DNA from: CAYJMQ01 sp964371555
GTDB lineage: Bacteria; Bdellovibrionota; JACOXK01; 2-02-FULL-40-11
Direction: 5' to 3'
Assembly: GCA_964371555.1 (NCBI GenBank)
Contig: CAYJMQ010000008.1
Span: forward strand, 1-55,038
DNA: 55,038 nucleotides
Position 1 is the stretch's first letter. Each line of letters begins with the position of its first letter. The notes under the pieces were generated by a model. The model was not told the DNA's origin, ran no database searches, and saw nothing but the letters and a program-made list of their open reading frames with translations. Shown here one piece after another: positions 1-7,781 of the stretch. Both the position numbers and the translations under genes were made by a program.

Positions 1-174
1 GAAGAACAAAGTATGCCTTGTCCCGAATCGGAAAAAAGCATACAGGAGCGGCAGCGCTGAACAAAAGGCAAAGATCTTACTCTGGAACAAAAGAATGGGG
101 AGCGCTCCAAGAAGAAGTATTTTTCCTGTTTCCGTCACTAACTCGGAGAAGGGCTTTTTGAAATATTGAGGCAT
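1..174 (-). CDS. Membrane protein, DUF2232-like, N-terminal fragment
   Basis: An open frame of 58 codons starts at ATG 174-172, nine bases after the rpsR stop, and runs without a stop to the window edge. It begins MPQYFKKPFSELVTETGK and continues with a strongly hydrophobic stretch (LLLGALPILLF, then CSALPLLYAFF), so it is an integral membrane protein. No Shine-Dalgarno sequence is obvious, and translation is probably coupled to rpsR. Many bacteria carry a DUF2232/YybS-type membrane protein between rpsR and rplI, and the position and hydrophobicity fit that. The identity is inferred mainly from context because only the first segment is visible. A role is not known. Confidence 0.55.
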   Translation of the reverse strand, partial: MPQYFKKPFSELVTETGKILLLGALPILLFQSKIFAFCSALPLLYAFFRFGTRHTLFF

Positions 175-183
175 CGCTATTTC

Positions 184-420
184 TTATAATTCCGTGCTTG
201 CATAAGGGAGGATGGCAATATGCCTTGCTCGTTTGATGGCATGCGCCAGTTGTCTTTGGTGAAAGGCGCATGCCCCGGAGAGCCTGCCGGGCACAATTTT
301 TGCGCGCTCCGTGATGAAGCTTTCAAGGAGTTTTTGATCTTTATAATCAATCTGTATCGATGAGTCGGCACAAAAGCGGCAAATTTTTTTTCTTAGCCGC
401 CCATTATATGATGAGTTCAT
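184..420 (-). CDS. rpsR: 30S ribosomal protein bS18
   Basis: bS18 binds the platform of the 30S subunit as a heterodimer with bS6. The 78-residue product carries the family landmarks: an N-terminal basic patch, CRFC near residues 14-17, IDYKDQKLL, and the C-terminal helix HQRQLAHAIKRARHIAILPY. Length is normal. The start codon overlaps the rpsF stop by ATGA, so the two partners are translationally coupled. Unlike the common rpsF-ssb-rpsR order, no ssb gene lies between them. The membrane protein gene downstream starts within ten bases. Confidence 0.97.
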   Translation of the reverse strand: MNSSYNGRLRKKICRFCADSSIQIDYKDQKLLESFITERAKIVPGRLSGACAFHQRQLAHAIKRARHIAILPYASTEL

Positions 421-710
421 TTCTGTCTCCCTAATCTTACGGTCATTTTTTTGAGCACATCTTCACGAAGCTGAAGCGTTCGTTCGAGCTCTTCCACAAC
501 ACCCGGTTGGGCTGAATATTTGAAGTAAACATAATGACCTTTTTGCTGTCTGAGAATTTTATAACCGAGATTTCTTAAGCCCCAATCGTCGCATTGTTCC
601 ACCGTTCCGCCATGTTTTTTAATAATTTCAGTCAGTCGGTTATTGATCTCAGCGACTTTTGGTTCCGTGAGGTCCGGATGAGCAATATAAATGGTTTCGT
701 AATTTAACAC
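417..710 (-). CDS. rpsF: 30S ribosomal protein bS6
   Basis: bS6 pairs with bS18 on the 30S platform. The 97-residue product starts at a GTG codon (710-708) with a good Shine-Dalgarno AAGGAG six bases upstream. It shows the family pattern: MLNYETIYI, DWGLRNLGYKI, and GHYVYFKYSA. It lacks the glutamate-rich tail of E. coli S6. It follows pth and overlaps rpsR by four bases. The upstream hairpin at 734-758 is a possible site of S6:S18 autoregulation. Confidence 0.97.
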   Translation of the reverse strand: MLNYETIYIAHPDLTEPKVAEINNRLTEIIKKHGGTVEQCDDWGLRNLGYKILRQQKGHYVYFKYSAQPGVVEELERTLQLREDVLKKMTVRLGRQK

Positions 711-733
711 TGTCGTCTCCTTTTGGCCGTACA

Positions 734-758
734 GCTCCTCTCGCTTATAAAGAGGAGC
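734..758 (-). promoter_or_regulatory. Hairpin in the rpsF leader
   Basis: GCTCCTCT and AGAGGAGC form an 8-bp perfect stem around a nine-base loop, about 24 bases upstream of the rpsF start codon and just before its Shine-Dalgarno. There is no T-run next to it, so it is not a typical terminator. In many bacteria the S6:S18 complex binds a structured rpsF leader that mimics 16S rRNA. This hairpin is in the right place, but I did not identify the diagnostic CCG element, so that role is speculative. Confidence 0.35.
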
Positions 759-798
759 AAGGATTTAAGATCTTTAATTGGTCATTTTATTAGCATGC

Positions 799-1335
799 TC
801 ATGAAAAACCAGCAAGTATTTTTTCAAGAAGTTCATTTCCGTGACGCAAAAGCCCCGGGAGGGTCGCTTTCTCCTCCGCGGTCAAGGGGGAAAGGACATA
901 TTCTACAATGTCGACTGAAGGGTCATTGGGACGGCCGATGCCAAACCGGATTCTCTGAAATTCATCCGTGCCAAGTTGGGAAACAATCGAATCCAAGCCA
1001 TGATGACCGGCAGTTCCCCCGTTTGCTTTTATTCGGATGTCTCCCCATCCCAGATCAATATCATCATGAATCACAAAAATTTGACGAGAGGGGACTTTAT
1101 AAAAATGGGCAAATTCTGAAACCGATTTGCCGCTGAGATTCATAAACGTTTGAGGCTTAATGAGGAGGGTTTGAAGGCCGAGAATTTTTGTTTCCCCAAA
1201 AATGCCGTTCAATTTTTGAGTTGAAACATCCACATGATATTTCTCAGCAAGGTAATCGACCATTAAAAAGCCGATATTATGACGTGTCCAGTGATAGCGT
1301 TTTCCGGGATTACCAAGACCAAAGATAAGGAACAA
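799..1335 (-). CDS. pth: Peptidyl-tRNA hydrolase
   Basis: Hydrolyses peptidyl-tRNA released from stalled ribosomes and recycles the tRNA in the cytoplasm. The 178 residues start with FGLGNPGKRY. Active-site residues are visible: N9 in GNPG, H19 in TRHNIGF, N66 in TFMNLSG and D91 in VIHDDIDL, followed by GGTAGHHGLDSI and FQRIRFGIGRP. Length is typical. It lies three bases after rplY, an association (rplY-pth) common across bacteria, inside the long htpX-to-rpsR operon. Confidence 0.97.
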   Translation of the reverse strand: MFLIFGLGNPGKRYHWTRHNIGFLMVDYLAEKYHVDVSTQKLNGIFGETKILGLQTLLIKPQTFMNLSGKSVSEFAHFYKVPSRQIFVIHDDIDLGWGDIRIKANGGTAGHHGLDSIVSQLGTDEFQRIRFGIGRPNDPSVDIVEYVLSPLTAEEKATLPGLLRHGNELLEKILAGFS

Positions 1336-1338
1336 GGC

Positions 1339-2082
1339 TTATTTTTTCCCTTCGGGTTTGGATCCTTCTTTTTTGGCTTGTGGTGTGGCTGGCGTGGCAG
1401 ATGAAGGACCTTGAGCAGCGCCGGCTGCAGGCTCTGTTTTTTCAGCAGATGGAGCCCCCTCAGGCGCCACTTCAGCTGCGGAAGGCAGAGGCGCAGGAGC
1501 CGCTTCTTCCTTGGGCACAGCAACAGTCACCACAGTGTCATCGTGTTCAAATATAATTTCATATCCCTCTTCTGCTTTAAGGTTCGATATGTGAAGCGCA
1601 TCACCGACTTTTAATAGGGTAACATCCACTTCAATATGCTTTGGGATCTTATGAGGCAGACATTTTACTTTTACTTCTCTCAATATTGGCTGCACAATAC
1701 CGCCTTGGGCAAGCCCCTCTGCTTTCCCGACAAAATGGAGTGGCACGTCAACAGTCACAACTTTGGTAAGATCAAGTTCAAAGAAATCAACATGAGTATA
1801 TCGATGGTGAATCGGGTCTTTCTGAATCTCTTTAACAATGGCGGTTCTCTTGGCTGATTTAAGGCCTTCAATTTCAAGACTGAGCAGTGCGTTGATTCCA
1901 CCCCCTGAGACGAGGGCAGCTTTTAGCTGGCCTGGGTCTACGCTGACCCGGATGTTTTCTTTCCCTTTTCCATAAAGGATGGCAGGGATCTGTCCCAATG
2001 CCCGAAGCTTTTGAGTTGCTGACTTTCCGGTTTTTTCCCGATGCGTTACTTTTACTGAAATTTCAGCCATTTCTTCTTTCAT
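1339..2082 (-). CDS. rplY: 50S ribosomal protein bL25, long Ctc/TL5 form
   Basis: bL25 binds 5S rRNA. The 247-residue product has the N-terminal L25 domain (about residues 5-95, with KLRALGQIPAILYGKG) and the C-terminal beta domain of the long Ctc/TL5 form (about 100-195). An Ala/Pro/Glu-rich, then Lys-rich low-complexity tail of about 50 residues follows. The ATG at 2082 has AAGGA seven bases upstream. A second ATG four codons downstream (MAEISVK) is an alternative start. It sits between prs and pth, a classic order. Confidence 0.95.
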   Translation of the reverse strand: MKEEMAEISVKVTHREKTGKSATQKLRALGQIPAILYGKGKENIRVSVDPGQLKAALVSGGGINALLSLEIEGLKSAKRTAIVKEIQKDPIHHRYTHVDFFELDLTKVVTVDVPLHFVGKAEGLAQGGIVQPILREVKVKCLPHKIPKHIEVDVTLLKVGDALHISNLKAEEGYEIIFEHDDTVVTVAVPKEEAAPAPLPSAAEVAPEGAPSAEKTEPAAGAAQGPSSATPATPQAKKEGSKPEGKK

Positions 2083-2098
2083 CTTTCCATCCTTGGGA

Positions 2099-3049
2099 TC
2101 ACAAAAAGAGATCGCTCACAGATTCCCTGTTGTGAACTCGTTTGATTGCCTCCCCCAGAAGGGGGGCAATCGATAGTACGCGGATCTTGTTATGCGTCTT
2201 AAATTCATCTTTGAGCGGTATTGAATTCGTAACAATGATTCCTTCAAAAGGCGACTTTGAAAGTCTCTCATATGCCGGCCCTGAAAATACCGCGTGCGTC
2301 GCACAAGCAAACACACGGGCGGCCCCCTTGTCAAGGAGCAATTGAGCCGATTCCGTCAGTGTTCCCGCGGTGTCAATGATGTCATCTACGATGATTGCAA
2401 CTTTTTGATGAACGTCGCCAATCAGATTCATTGCCTGTGCCTGGTTGGGGGAAAGGCGGCGTTTATCGACAATCGCGAGTCCCGCATTCAGTCGTTTGGC
2501 GTAAGCGCGCGCCCGTTCGACCCCTCCCGCATCGGAAGAGACGATGACCAAGTGATCTCCTTCCCCAAGATGTTCCTGAATGTAATGGATAATGACGGGT
2601 GAGGCATAGAGATGGTCAAAGGGGACATCAAAAAATCCCTGAATTTGTCCCGCGTGAAGGTCCATGCTGATGACGCGGTTCGCGCCGCTTGCGGTAATCA
2701 GATCCGCAACCAATTTTGCTGTGATAGGGGTTCTCGGTGAAACTTTTCGATCTTGTCTTGCGTAACCATAATAAGGGACAACAGCGGTGATGCTGTTGGC
2801 AGACGCGCGCTTGAGGGCGTCGGTCATAATCAGAAGCTCCATGAGGTTTGAGTTTACGGGGGGACAAGTCGACTGAATGACAAAAACATCGTAGCCTCGA
2901 ACCGATTCATTGATTTTTACGAATACTTCACCGTCGCTGAAACGCCTGACCTCCGCTTGCCCGAGAGGGAGCTCAAGAAATCTGGAAATTTCCATCGCAA
3001 GAACAGGATTTGAATTGCCGGTAAAAATTTTGAGTCTCTGATTCAACAT
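2099..3049 (-). CDS. prs: Ribose-phosphate pyrophosphokinase (PRPP synthase)
   Basis: Makes phosphoribosyl pyrophosphate from ribose 5-phosphate and ATP for nucleotide, His and Trp synthesis. The 316 residues match class I enzymes throughout: KIFTGNSNPVLA at the start, YYGYARQDRK near residue 95, VVSSDAGGVERARAYAKRL near 165, and the PRPP loop IIVDDIIDTAGTL near 215. It follows tRNA-Gln and precedes rplY-pth. A TAAAAT hexamer lies six bases before the ATG, but no -35 element pairs with it. A leaderless internal promoter is therefore possible but unsupported. Confidence 0.97.
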   Translation of the reverse strand: MLNQRLKIFTGNSNPVLAMEISRFLELPLGQAEVRRFSDGEVFVKINESVRGYDVFVIQSTCPPVNSNLMELLIMTDALKRASANSITAVVPYYGYARQDRKVSPRTPITAKLVADLITASGANRVISMDLHAGQIQGFFDVPFDHLYASPVIIHYIQEHLGEGDHLVIVSSDAGGVERARAYAKRLNAGLAIVDKRRLSPNQAQAMNLIGDVHQKVAIIVDDIIDTAGTLTESAQLLLDKGAARVFACATHAVFSGPAYERLSKSPFEGIIVTNSIPLKDEFKTHNKIRVLSIAPLLGEAIKRVHNRESVSDLFL

Positions 3050-3077
3050 GATCTTATTTTAGCGGGGGGTGCATAAG

Positions 3078-3149
3078 CTGGGGCGGCAGGATTCGAACCT
3101 GCGAATGCGAGAGCCAAAGTCTCGTGACTTGCCGCTTGTCGACGCCCCA
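3078..3149 (-). tRNA. tRNA-Gln (anticodon UUG)
   Basis: Read on the minus strand, the 72 bases fold into a cloverleaf. The acceptor stem pairs TGGGGCG with CGCCCCA. The D-arm has a GAC/GTC stem, and the anticodon stem CGAGA/TCTCG encloses loop CTTTGGC with anticodon TTG. The T-arm is GCAGG-TTCGAAT-CCTGC and the discriminator base is G73. The 3' CCA is not encoded. The initial T followed by GGGG is characteristic of bacterial tRNA-Gln. It lies 10 bases after the ispE stop and 28 bases before prs on the same strand, so it is probably processed from the operon transcript. Confidence 0.95.
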
Positions 3150-3159
3150 ATAAATTTTG

Positions 3160-4035
3160 CTAAGCCCCCCTTGTAATCCATGTCAGCCACCTTCTTTTGT
3201 CAAAAGCGGCAGCCGCTTTTTTTGCTTTGCTCTCTGTCTCAAACGCCCCAAACAAAGAAGGGCCGCTTCCAGATAGAGAAGCTGCTTTAGCGCCAAGTGT
3301 CATTAATTTTTGATTGGCTTCTTCTAAAATCGGATAAGCTGGATAAATGACTTTTTTGAAATCGTTTTCGCAAAATTCTCTCATTGCTTCCCAGGTTTTA
3401 GAGCCAGAAAAAAATCGTTTTTTTCTAACATTCCCGGTTTGCTTTGTCAATGAATTGAGCTGATCAAAGCGATCGTATGCCCATTTGGTTTCGATTGAAA
3501 ACCGGGGATTTACAATCACAAACCATCCTGAAGGGGAAAAGGGGGCAGGCCGGAGTCTCTCCCCCGCTCCGGACACAAAAGAACATTTTCCGTAGACAAA
3601 AAAAGGGACGTCAGAGCCAAGTTTGCTTCCTATTTTCATCAATTTTTTTGATGTGAGAGGATAGTGATGAAGTTTATTGAGCGCAAGGAGTGTTGTTGCC
3701 GCATTAGAGCTTCCACCGCCGAGTCCCGCGCCGATAGGAATATTTTTCGTAAGTCTGATTTTTATGGCCGGCTGGGTCCCGGCAGCCGCGTAAAAAGCCG
3801 TCGCCGCTTTCCAAATGAGATTATCTTCACGAAGCGGCAGCTTAAAAATGGATTTCCCAAACCTCGACTCCAAAACTATTCCTTTGGAGGACTTTAATTC
3901 AAATTGAAGTTCATCCCCAAAAGAGCGCAAGGGGACCATCAGTGAAAAAATAGAATGGTAGTTGTCTTTTCGCAAAGGGCCAATTTTAAGAAAAAAATTG
4001 ATTTTTGCCGGTGAGAAACAATGGATTCTATTCAA
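3160..4035 (-). CDS. ispE: 4-diphosphocytidyl-2-C-methyl-D-erythritol kinase
   Basis: GHMP-family kinase of the MEP isoprenoid pathway. It phosphorylates CDP-methylerythritol. The 291-residue product starts FSPAKINFFLKIG, has the GHMP ATP loop PIGAGLGGGSSNAA near residues 100-113 and the C-terminal glycine motif SLSGSGPSLFGAF. Its start overlaps the protease gene stop by eight bases, so the two are coupled. Two more MEP/prenyl genes, dxs and ispA, lie in the next operon. ispE followed by a tRNA-Gln and prs is a frequent bacterial arrangement. Confidence 0.96.
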   Translation of the reverse strand: MNRIHCFSPAKINFFLKIGPLRKDNYHSIFSLMVPLRSFGDELQFELKSSKGIVLESRFGKSIFKLPLREDNLIWKAATAFYAAAGTQPAIKIRLTKNIPIGAGLGGGSSNAATTLLALNKLHHYPLTSKKLMKIGSKLGSDVPFFVYGKCSFVSGAGERLRPAPFSPSGWFVIVNPRFSIETKWAYDRFDQLNSLTKQTGNVRKKRFFSGSKTWEAMREFCENDFKKVIYPAYPILEEANQKLMTLGAKAASLSGSGPSLFGAFETESKAKKAAAAFDKRRWLTWITRGA

Positions 4036-5545
4036 CTTTAATGACTACCAAAGAAGATCCCCCCATTTCATTTTTAATTTTAAAGAGGTAAGGTTCTCCT
4101 TTTTTAGCTTTTGAAATGGCTGCCCGAAAATCAGAGATATTTCTTATTTTCTCTCTATTAACTTCAGTAATAATATCCCCTTTTTCAATTCCAGCTTTTT
4201 CCGCAGGGCTGTCTTTTTCAACGTTGATGACAACAACACCATCGGCTAACTCGAATTTTTCTTTCAGTCCCGGATACCGGTCGATGTCCTCTACCTGAAG
4301 GCCTAATGTCGGTTGTTCTTTGCCTTCTTCTTTTTTCGATGGTTTCTTTGTTTCCCCTTCTTTTTCTTCTTTCCGTTCTACCGGTTTCAACTGAAATTCT
4401 TTTTCTTTTCCGTCTCTTAAAACTTTAAGAGGAACCGGTTTCCCAACCGGGGCTTTGGCAACCTCCTTCAAAAGTTCACGTCCAGACCGAATCGGGGCCC
4501 CGTTAAACTCGACAATGACGTCATAGATTTTTAAACCTGCCAAATCGGCAGGGTTCCCTTTGATAACCTCTGAAATGACAACACCCTGTTGATCTTTTTT
4601 AAGTTTCAGGTATTGGGACAGCTCTTCTGTCAGCTCATGCCAGACAATGCCAATAAATCCACGAACGGCGTGCCCCGTTTTAATCAGCTGGGGCATCAGG
4701 TCTTTGGCGACATTGATTGGAATGGCAAATCCGATAACCCCCTGCGCGCGGGCGTCTGTGGCTACGTTGATGCCAACCACTTCCCCCTCGGTGCTGATCA
4801 GAGGGCCGCCGCTGTTTCCCAAATTAATCGAGGCATCGGTTTGGATATAATCGTTGTAGGGATGGGTAACCCCATTTCCAAGAAGTCGTTCTTTCGCGCT
4901 GATAATTCCATGTGTGACAGTATGGCCATAACCAAATGGATGTCCAATAGCCGCCACCCATTGACCCACACGAGTTTTGTCTGAATCCCCAAGAGGAGCC
5001 ACCGGGAGTTGTTTTCCCTTAGGATCTATTTTAATAAGCGCGATATCCGTAAAATGATCACTGCCGATAATTTTTGCGTCGAATGTTTCTTTATCTGTGT
5101 CACTCAGTTTTACTTTAATTTCATCCGCCTTGTCGACGACATGGTGATTGGTAATAATGTAGCCATCTGAACTGATAATAAATCCTGATCCAAGATTTTT
5201 TTGCTTAAAATCCTTTGGAAGATTCGGGATTTGTCCGAAAAAGTCATCGAAAAAACGCCTGAAAAAATCATCATCCGGTCCTCCGCGAAATTGCTGGAAT
5301 GGGGAAATCGTTTTAATGGTTTGTGTGGTGTGTATGTTTACAACGGTCGGCTTGAATTTTTCAGCAATCTTTTCAAAGATATCAGTCAGTGTGACGGTGG
5401 CGTTTGGGGTGATAAGCGGTTGGTTTTCGGTCCAAATCTGTGAAGTTGCGGAGACTGGACTGATCTTTTCTTTTTTATAGAGGTAGGCGAATGCCGCCGC
5501 CCCCCCCATCATAAAAATTGAAACTACGACAAAGAACCGTTTCAT
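4028..5545 (-). CDS. DegP/HtrA-type periplasmic serine protease with two PDZ domains
   Basis: Envelope quality-control protease of the Do family. The 505 residues start with an N-terminal hydrophobic signal or anchor (about residues 4-23, FFVVVSIFMMGGAAAFAYLY). The trypsin-like domain has the triad H135 (TNHHVVD), D167 (FTDIAL) and S245 (NLGNSGGPL). The first PDZ covers about 275-365 and the second about 405-500. A charged Lys/Glu linker (about 375-400, EEKEGETKKPSKKEEGKE) separates them. It overlaps the DUF1844 gene by four bases upstream and ispE downstream. It shares an operon with the membrane protease HtpX, so both stress proteases may be co-expressed. Confidence 0.95.
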   Translation of the reverse strand: MKRFFVVVSIFMMGGAAAFAYLYKKEKISPVSATSQIWTENQPLITPNATVTLTDIFEKIAEKFKPTVVNIHTTQTIKTISPFQQFRGGPDDDFFRRFFDDFFGQIPNLPKDFKQKNLGSGFIISSDGYIITNHHVVDKADEIKVKLSDTDKETFDAKIIGSDHFTDIALIKIDPKGKQLPVAPLGDSDKTRVGQWVAAIGHPFGYGHTVTHGIISAKERLLGNGVTHPYNDYIQTDASINLGNSGGPLISTEGEVVGINVATDARAQGVIGFAIPINVAKDLMPQLIKTGHAVRGFIGIVWHELTEELSQYLKLKKDQQGVVISEVIKGNPADLAGLKIYDVIVEFNGAPIRSGRELLKEVAKAPVGKPVPLKVLRDGKEKEFQLKPVERKEEKEGETKKPSKKEEGKEQPTLGLQVEDIDRYPGLKEKFELADGVVVINVEKDSPAEKAGIEKGDIITEVNREKIRNISDFRAAISKAKKGEPYLFKIKNEMGGSSLVVIKVE

Positions 5546-5829
5546 GGCTTTCCTTTCTTTAGCTCCTCCATATACTTCATTCGAAGCGAGTGAAGCAAAT
5601 TGTTCATTAAACTTTCTTCATCTTTTGTGAGATTTCCGGCTGTTTTTTCTTTAAGCACGGAAAGAAGGTCAATATTTTGCTTTGCGTGATCAAGAGCATA
5701 TTCCGTTTTTTGCGTGAGGGGATTGGGTGTAACTCCCAGATGGATTAGGGCAGCTGAACCGAGAGAAAAAATGAATGTGGAAAAATCGATTGGCTGGGCA
5801 GCTTCCTCTTTTTGTTGTTCATCGGGCAT
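5542..5829 (-). CDS. DUF1844 family protein
   Basis: A 95-residue cytoplasmic protein with the DUF1844 pattern: DFSTFIFSLGSAALIHLG, then LDHAKQNIDLLSVLKEKTAGNLTKDEESLM and LLHSLRMKYMEE. The family is widespread in proteobacteria and related phyla and its function is unknown. The start overlaps the htpX 3' end by 11 bases, and the stop overlaps the protease start by four. It is therefore tightly coupled between two envelope-stress proteases. Confidence 0.9.
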   Translation of the reverse strand: MPDEQQKEEAAQPIDFSTFIFSLGSAALIHLGVTPNPLTQKTEYALDHAKQNIDLLSVLKEKTAGNLTKDEESLMNNLLHSLRMKYMEELKKGKP

Positions 5830-6673
5830 AAGATCTCAAATTCCTCAATCTTTCAATCCTCTCCTCAAGGGGCGGGTGCGTGCTAAAGAGTTTCGTGAGC
5901 GATGTCCAGGAGAGGGGATTTACAATAAAAAGATGCGACGGTGCCGGTGTTGCGTGTTCAAGGGGAATGTCGTGGGCTGCCTGTGAAATTTTTTGAAGCG
6001 CCGTGATTAACCCATAAGGATTTCGGGCAATTTCGGCGCCGCGCCGATCAGCCTGAAACTCCCGTGAGCGTGAAATGGCAAGCTGAATCAATGTTGCCGC
6101 AATTGGGGCGACAATCGCCATCGCAAGGAGTTCCAGCGCCCCGGAGCCCCTTCCACTTTCGTTTCTTCTGTGGCCGCCAAAAATGGCTGCCCATTTGGCC
6201 ATGTTTGCAAGCATCACGATACTGCTTGCGATCGTTGCGACGACGGCGCTGATAAAGGTATCTCTATTAACGATATGACTCATTTCGTGGGCGAGAACCC
6301 CTTTCAATTCTTCGGTATTTAGAATACGAAGCAATCCTTCAGAAACAGCAATAACGCCATGCTGTGGATTCCTTCCGGTTGCAAAGGCATTGGGCGACAT
6401 GGATGGGATACGATAAACTTTTGGCATCGGCATGCGGGCGGCAGTGGCTATTTCTCTGACCAGCTGATAGACGTCATGATCTTCCGAAATGGGGGTTGCG
6501 CGATAGAGCGCAAGAACGATTTTGCTTGAAAACCAGTAGGAGCCAAAATTCATGAGAAGCGCAAAAATAAAAGCAATGACCATCCCTTGCTGACCCCCCA
6601 TTGCTTTTCCCGCATAGATAAAAATCACAGAAAGAAGCGTTAGCAAAACTACGGTTTTAATTTGATTATTCAT
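5819..6673 (-). CDS. htpX: Membrane zinc metalloprotease HtpX
   Basis: M48-family inner-membrane protease that removes misfolded membrane proteins. From ATG 6673 the product is 284 residues starting MNNQIKTVVLLTLLSVIFI, a hallmark of HtpX, with two N-terminal membrane segments. The zinc motif HEMSH is near residue 140, two further hydrophobic segments follow, and the third ligand is in REFQADRRGAE. A longer in-frame reading begins at a TTG at 6739, but that TTG is part of the -35 box of a good promoter, so it cannot be the start. GGAGG lies 11 bases before ATG 6673; an ATG at 6682 is too close to it. Confidence 0.95.
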   Translation of the reverse strand: MNNQIKTVVLLTLLSVIFIYAGKAMGGQQGMVIAFIFALLMNFGSYWFSSKIVLALYRATPISEDHDVYQLVREIATAARMPMPKVYRIPSMSPNAFATGRNPQHGVIAVSEGLLRILNTEELKGVLAHEMSHIVNRDTFISAVVATIASSIVMLANMAKWAAIFGGHRRNESGRGSGALELLAMAIVAPIAATLIQLAISRSREFQADRRGAEIARNPYGLITALQKISQAAHDIPLEHATPAPSHLFIVNPLSWTSLTKLFSTHPPLEERIERLRNLRSYAR

Positions 6674-6710
6674 GATATTCATGCCCTCCAGCGGATTAAA
6701 GTTATTCGCT

Positions 6711-6739
6711 ATACTAGGGATTTCGGCCAAGTTTGTCAA
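6711..6739 (-). promoter_or_regulatory. Sigma-70-type promoter of the htpX-rpsR operon
   Basis: TTGACA (6739-6734) is followed by 17 bases and TAGTAT (6716-6711). The -35 box is perfect and the -10 matches 4 of 6. Predicted transcription starts about 30 bases before the htpX ATG at 6673. It decides the htpX start and is the only strong promoter I see for the whole downstream operon. Confidence 0.75.
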
Positions 6740-6783
6740 TAACCCCAGACGCTAACAATCGAATCTGGATGATTCGTTTGTTC

Positions 6784-7647
6784 TCATCTTCTGGAAAGAA
6801 AGACGAAAATATCAGCGATCCCCGTTTGCAGCACAAAACTCCAGGTTAAATGGACTGTGCCGTCTTTCTCGACCATTCCGGATGGGGGATTGGGAAAAGG
6901 AGAGGCGCGCTCAAATGCCTTGATGGCGGCCTCATCGAGATCGATGTATCCAGAATTTCTGATAATAGAGATTTTTGAAATTTCCCCGTTTTTGTTCAAA
7001 ATAATCGCAAGTTTTGTGATGACGTCTGAGTTTGGGAGATCAACCCCCCGATTATAGAGTTTTTGAATCCTCTCTTTGAGCTCGGGTTCCCAAAACATTC
7101 TCAAGCGGTCTTTAATTCTTTCAAAATAGGAATAATATTTGAATTCCTGCGTATTAAGTGAAGTCTCAAGTCCCGATTTTACGTCAGGGAGGTAATCATC
7201 TGACATTGCGGAGGGTTCAGATGAGGGGGATGATTGTGTTTGAGGGCGTCTGGTCAGGGCTGCCATTGAAAGACGTTTTTTTTCTGGCCTATCTTTTTTA
7301 TCTGGGCGCTTTGCCTCTTTTTTTGATGGTTTTTTAAGCTGCAGGTTTGGGCGATTTTTTGTTTTTCCAATGATGGGGGCTTTGGTCTCTTCTTTCACAG
7401 AGCGATCGTATTTGCTGAGATATTTTGAATCTTTGGGAGGAGCCTCATCTTTGGGTTTCCCCGTGTCGTCTACGACCTGCTTTTTGTCTTTATCTGGGAG
7501 GATAATTCGCTCTACAATCAGCGGCTCTGATTTCTGTTTAACACCCAAAGGAAATTTTAAAAACTGGACAAAAAGAAGATGAAGAAGCGCTGATAAAACA
7601 ATGAAAAGAATAATCTTTCTTCTTTGCCGTGTTTCGTTGGATAGCAT
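6784..7647 (-). CDS. TonB C-terminal-domain protein
   Basis: A 287-residue inner-membrane-anchored protein of TonB layout. It has an N-terminal membrane helix at about residues 11-32 (KIILFIVLSALLHLLFVQFL). A long Lys/Pro/Asp-rich periplasmic linker covers about 40-150. The TonB C-terminal domain lies at about 175-275 and includes AIILNKNGEISKISIIRNSGYIDLDEAAIKAF. TonB proteins couple the proton motive force to outer-membrane receptors, but no exbBD genes are nearby. It may instead be a TonB-C protein with another envelope role. It has its own promoter. Confidence 0.8.
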   Translation of the reverse strand: MLSNETRQRRKIILFIVLSALLHLLFVQFLKFPLGVKQKSEPLIVERIILPDKDKKQVVDDTGKPKDEAPPKDSKYLSKYDRSVKEETKAPIIGKTKNRPNLQLKKPSKKEAKRPDKKDRPEKKRLSMAALTRRPQTQSSPSSEPSAMSDDYLPDVKSGLETSLNTQEFKYYSYFERIKDRLRMFWEPELKERIQKLYNRGVDLPNSDVITKLAIILNKNGEISKISIIRNSGYIDLDEAAIKAFERASPFPNPPSGMVEKDGTVHLTWSFVLQTGIADIFVFLSRR

Positions 7648-7669
7648 CGATAGTGATACCTTGTTTTAT

Positions 7670-7698
7670 ATTATACTAAGAAAAGGGAGGCAGCCCAA
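7670..7698 (-). promoter_or_regulatory. Sigma-70-type promoter of the TonB-C gene
   Basis: A perfect -10 TATAAT (7675-7670) is preceded at 17 bases by a weak -35 TTGGGC (7698-7693). Predicted transcription begins about 16-17 bases before the start codon at 7647. AAGG lies 11 bases before the ATG. The rest of the 7699-7781 gap shows no gene or strong terminator. Confidence 0.6.
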
Positions 7699-7781
7699 CC
7701 TAAATCCCCTTTCTCTTTCTCTATGGGGCTTATCGGAAGATTACAGGAAGAAATTGATTCAGAAGAAATGGATCCAGGCGG

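Noticed and set aside
211..227. A TGGCA...TTGCT match resembling a sigma-54 promoter inside rpsR
   Set aside because: The spacing is one base too long and it lies within a ribosomal protein gene.
723..1136. Plus-strand open frame of 137 codons opposite pth
   Set aside because: pth is unmistakable on the minus strand; this frame has no recognisable family or ribosome site.
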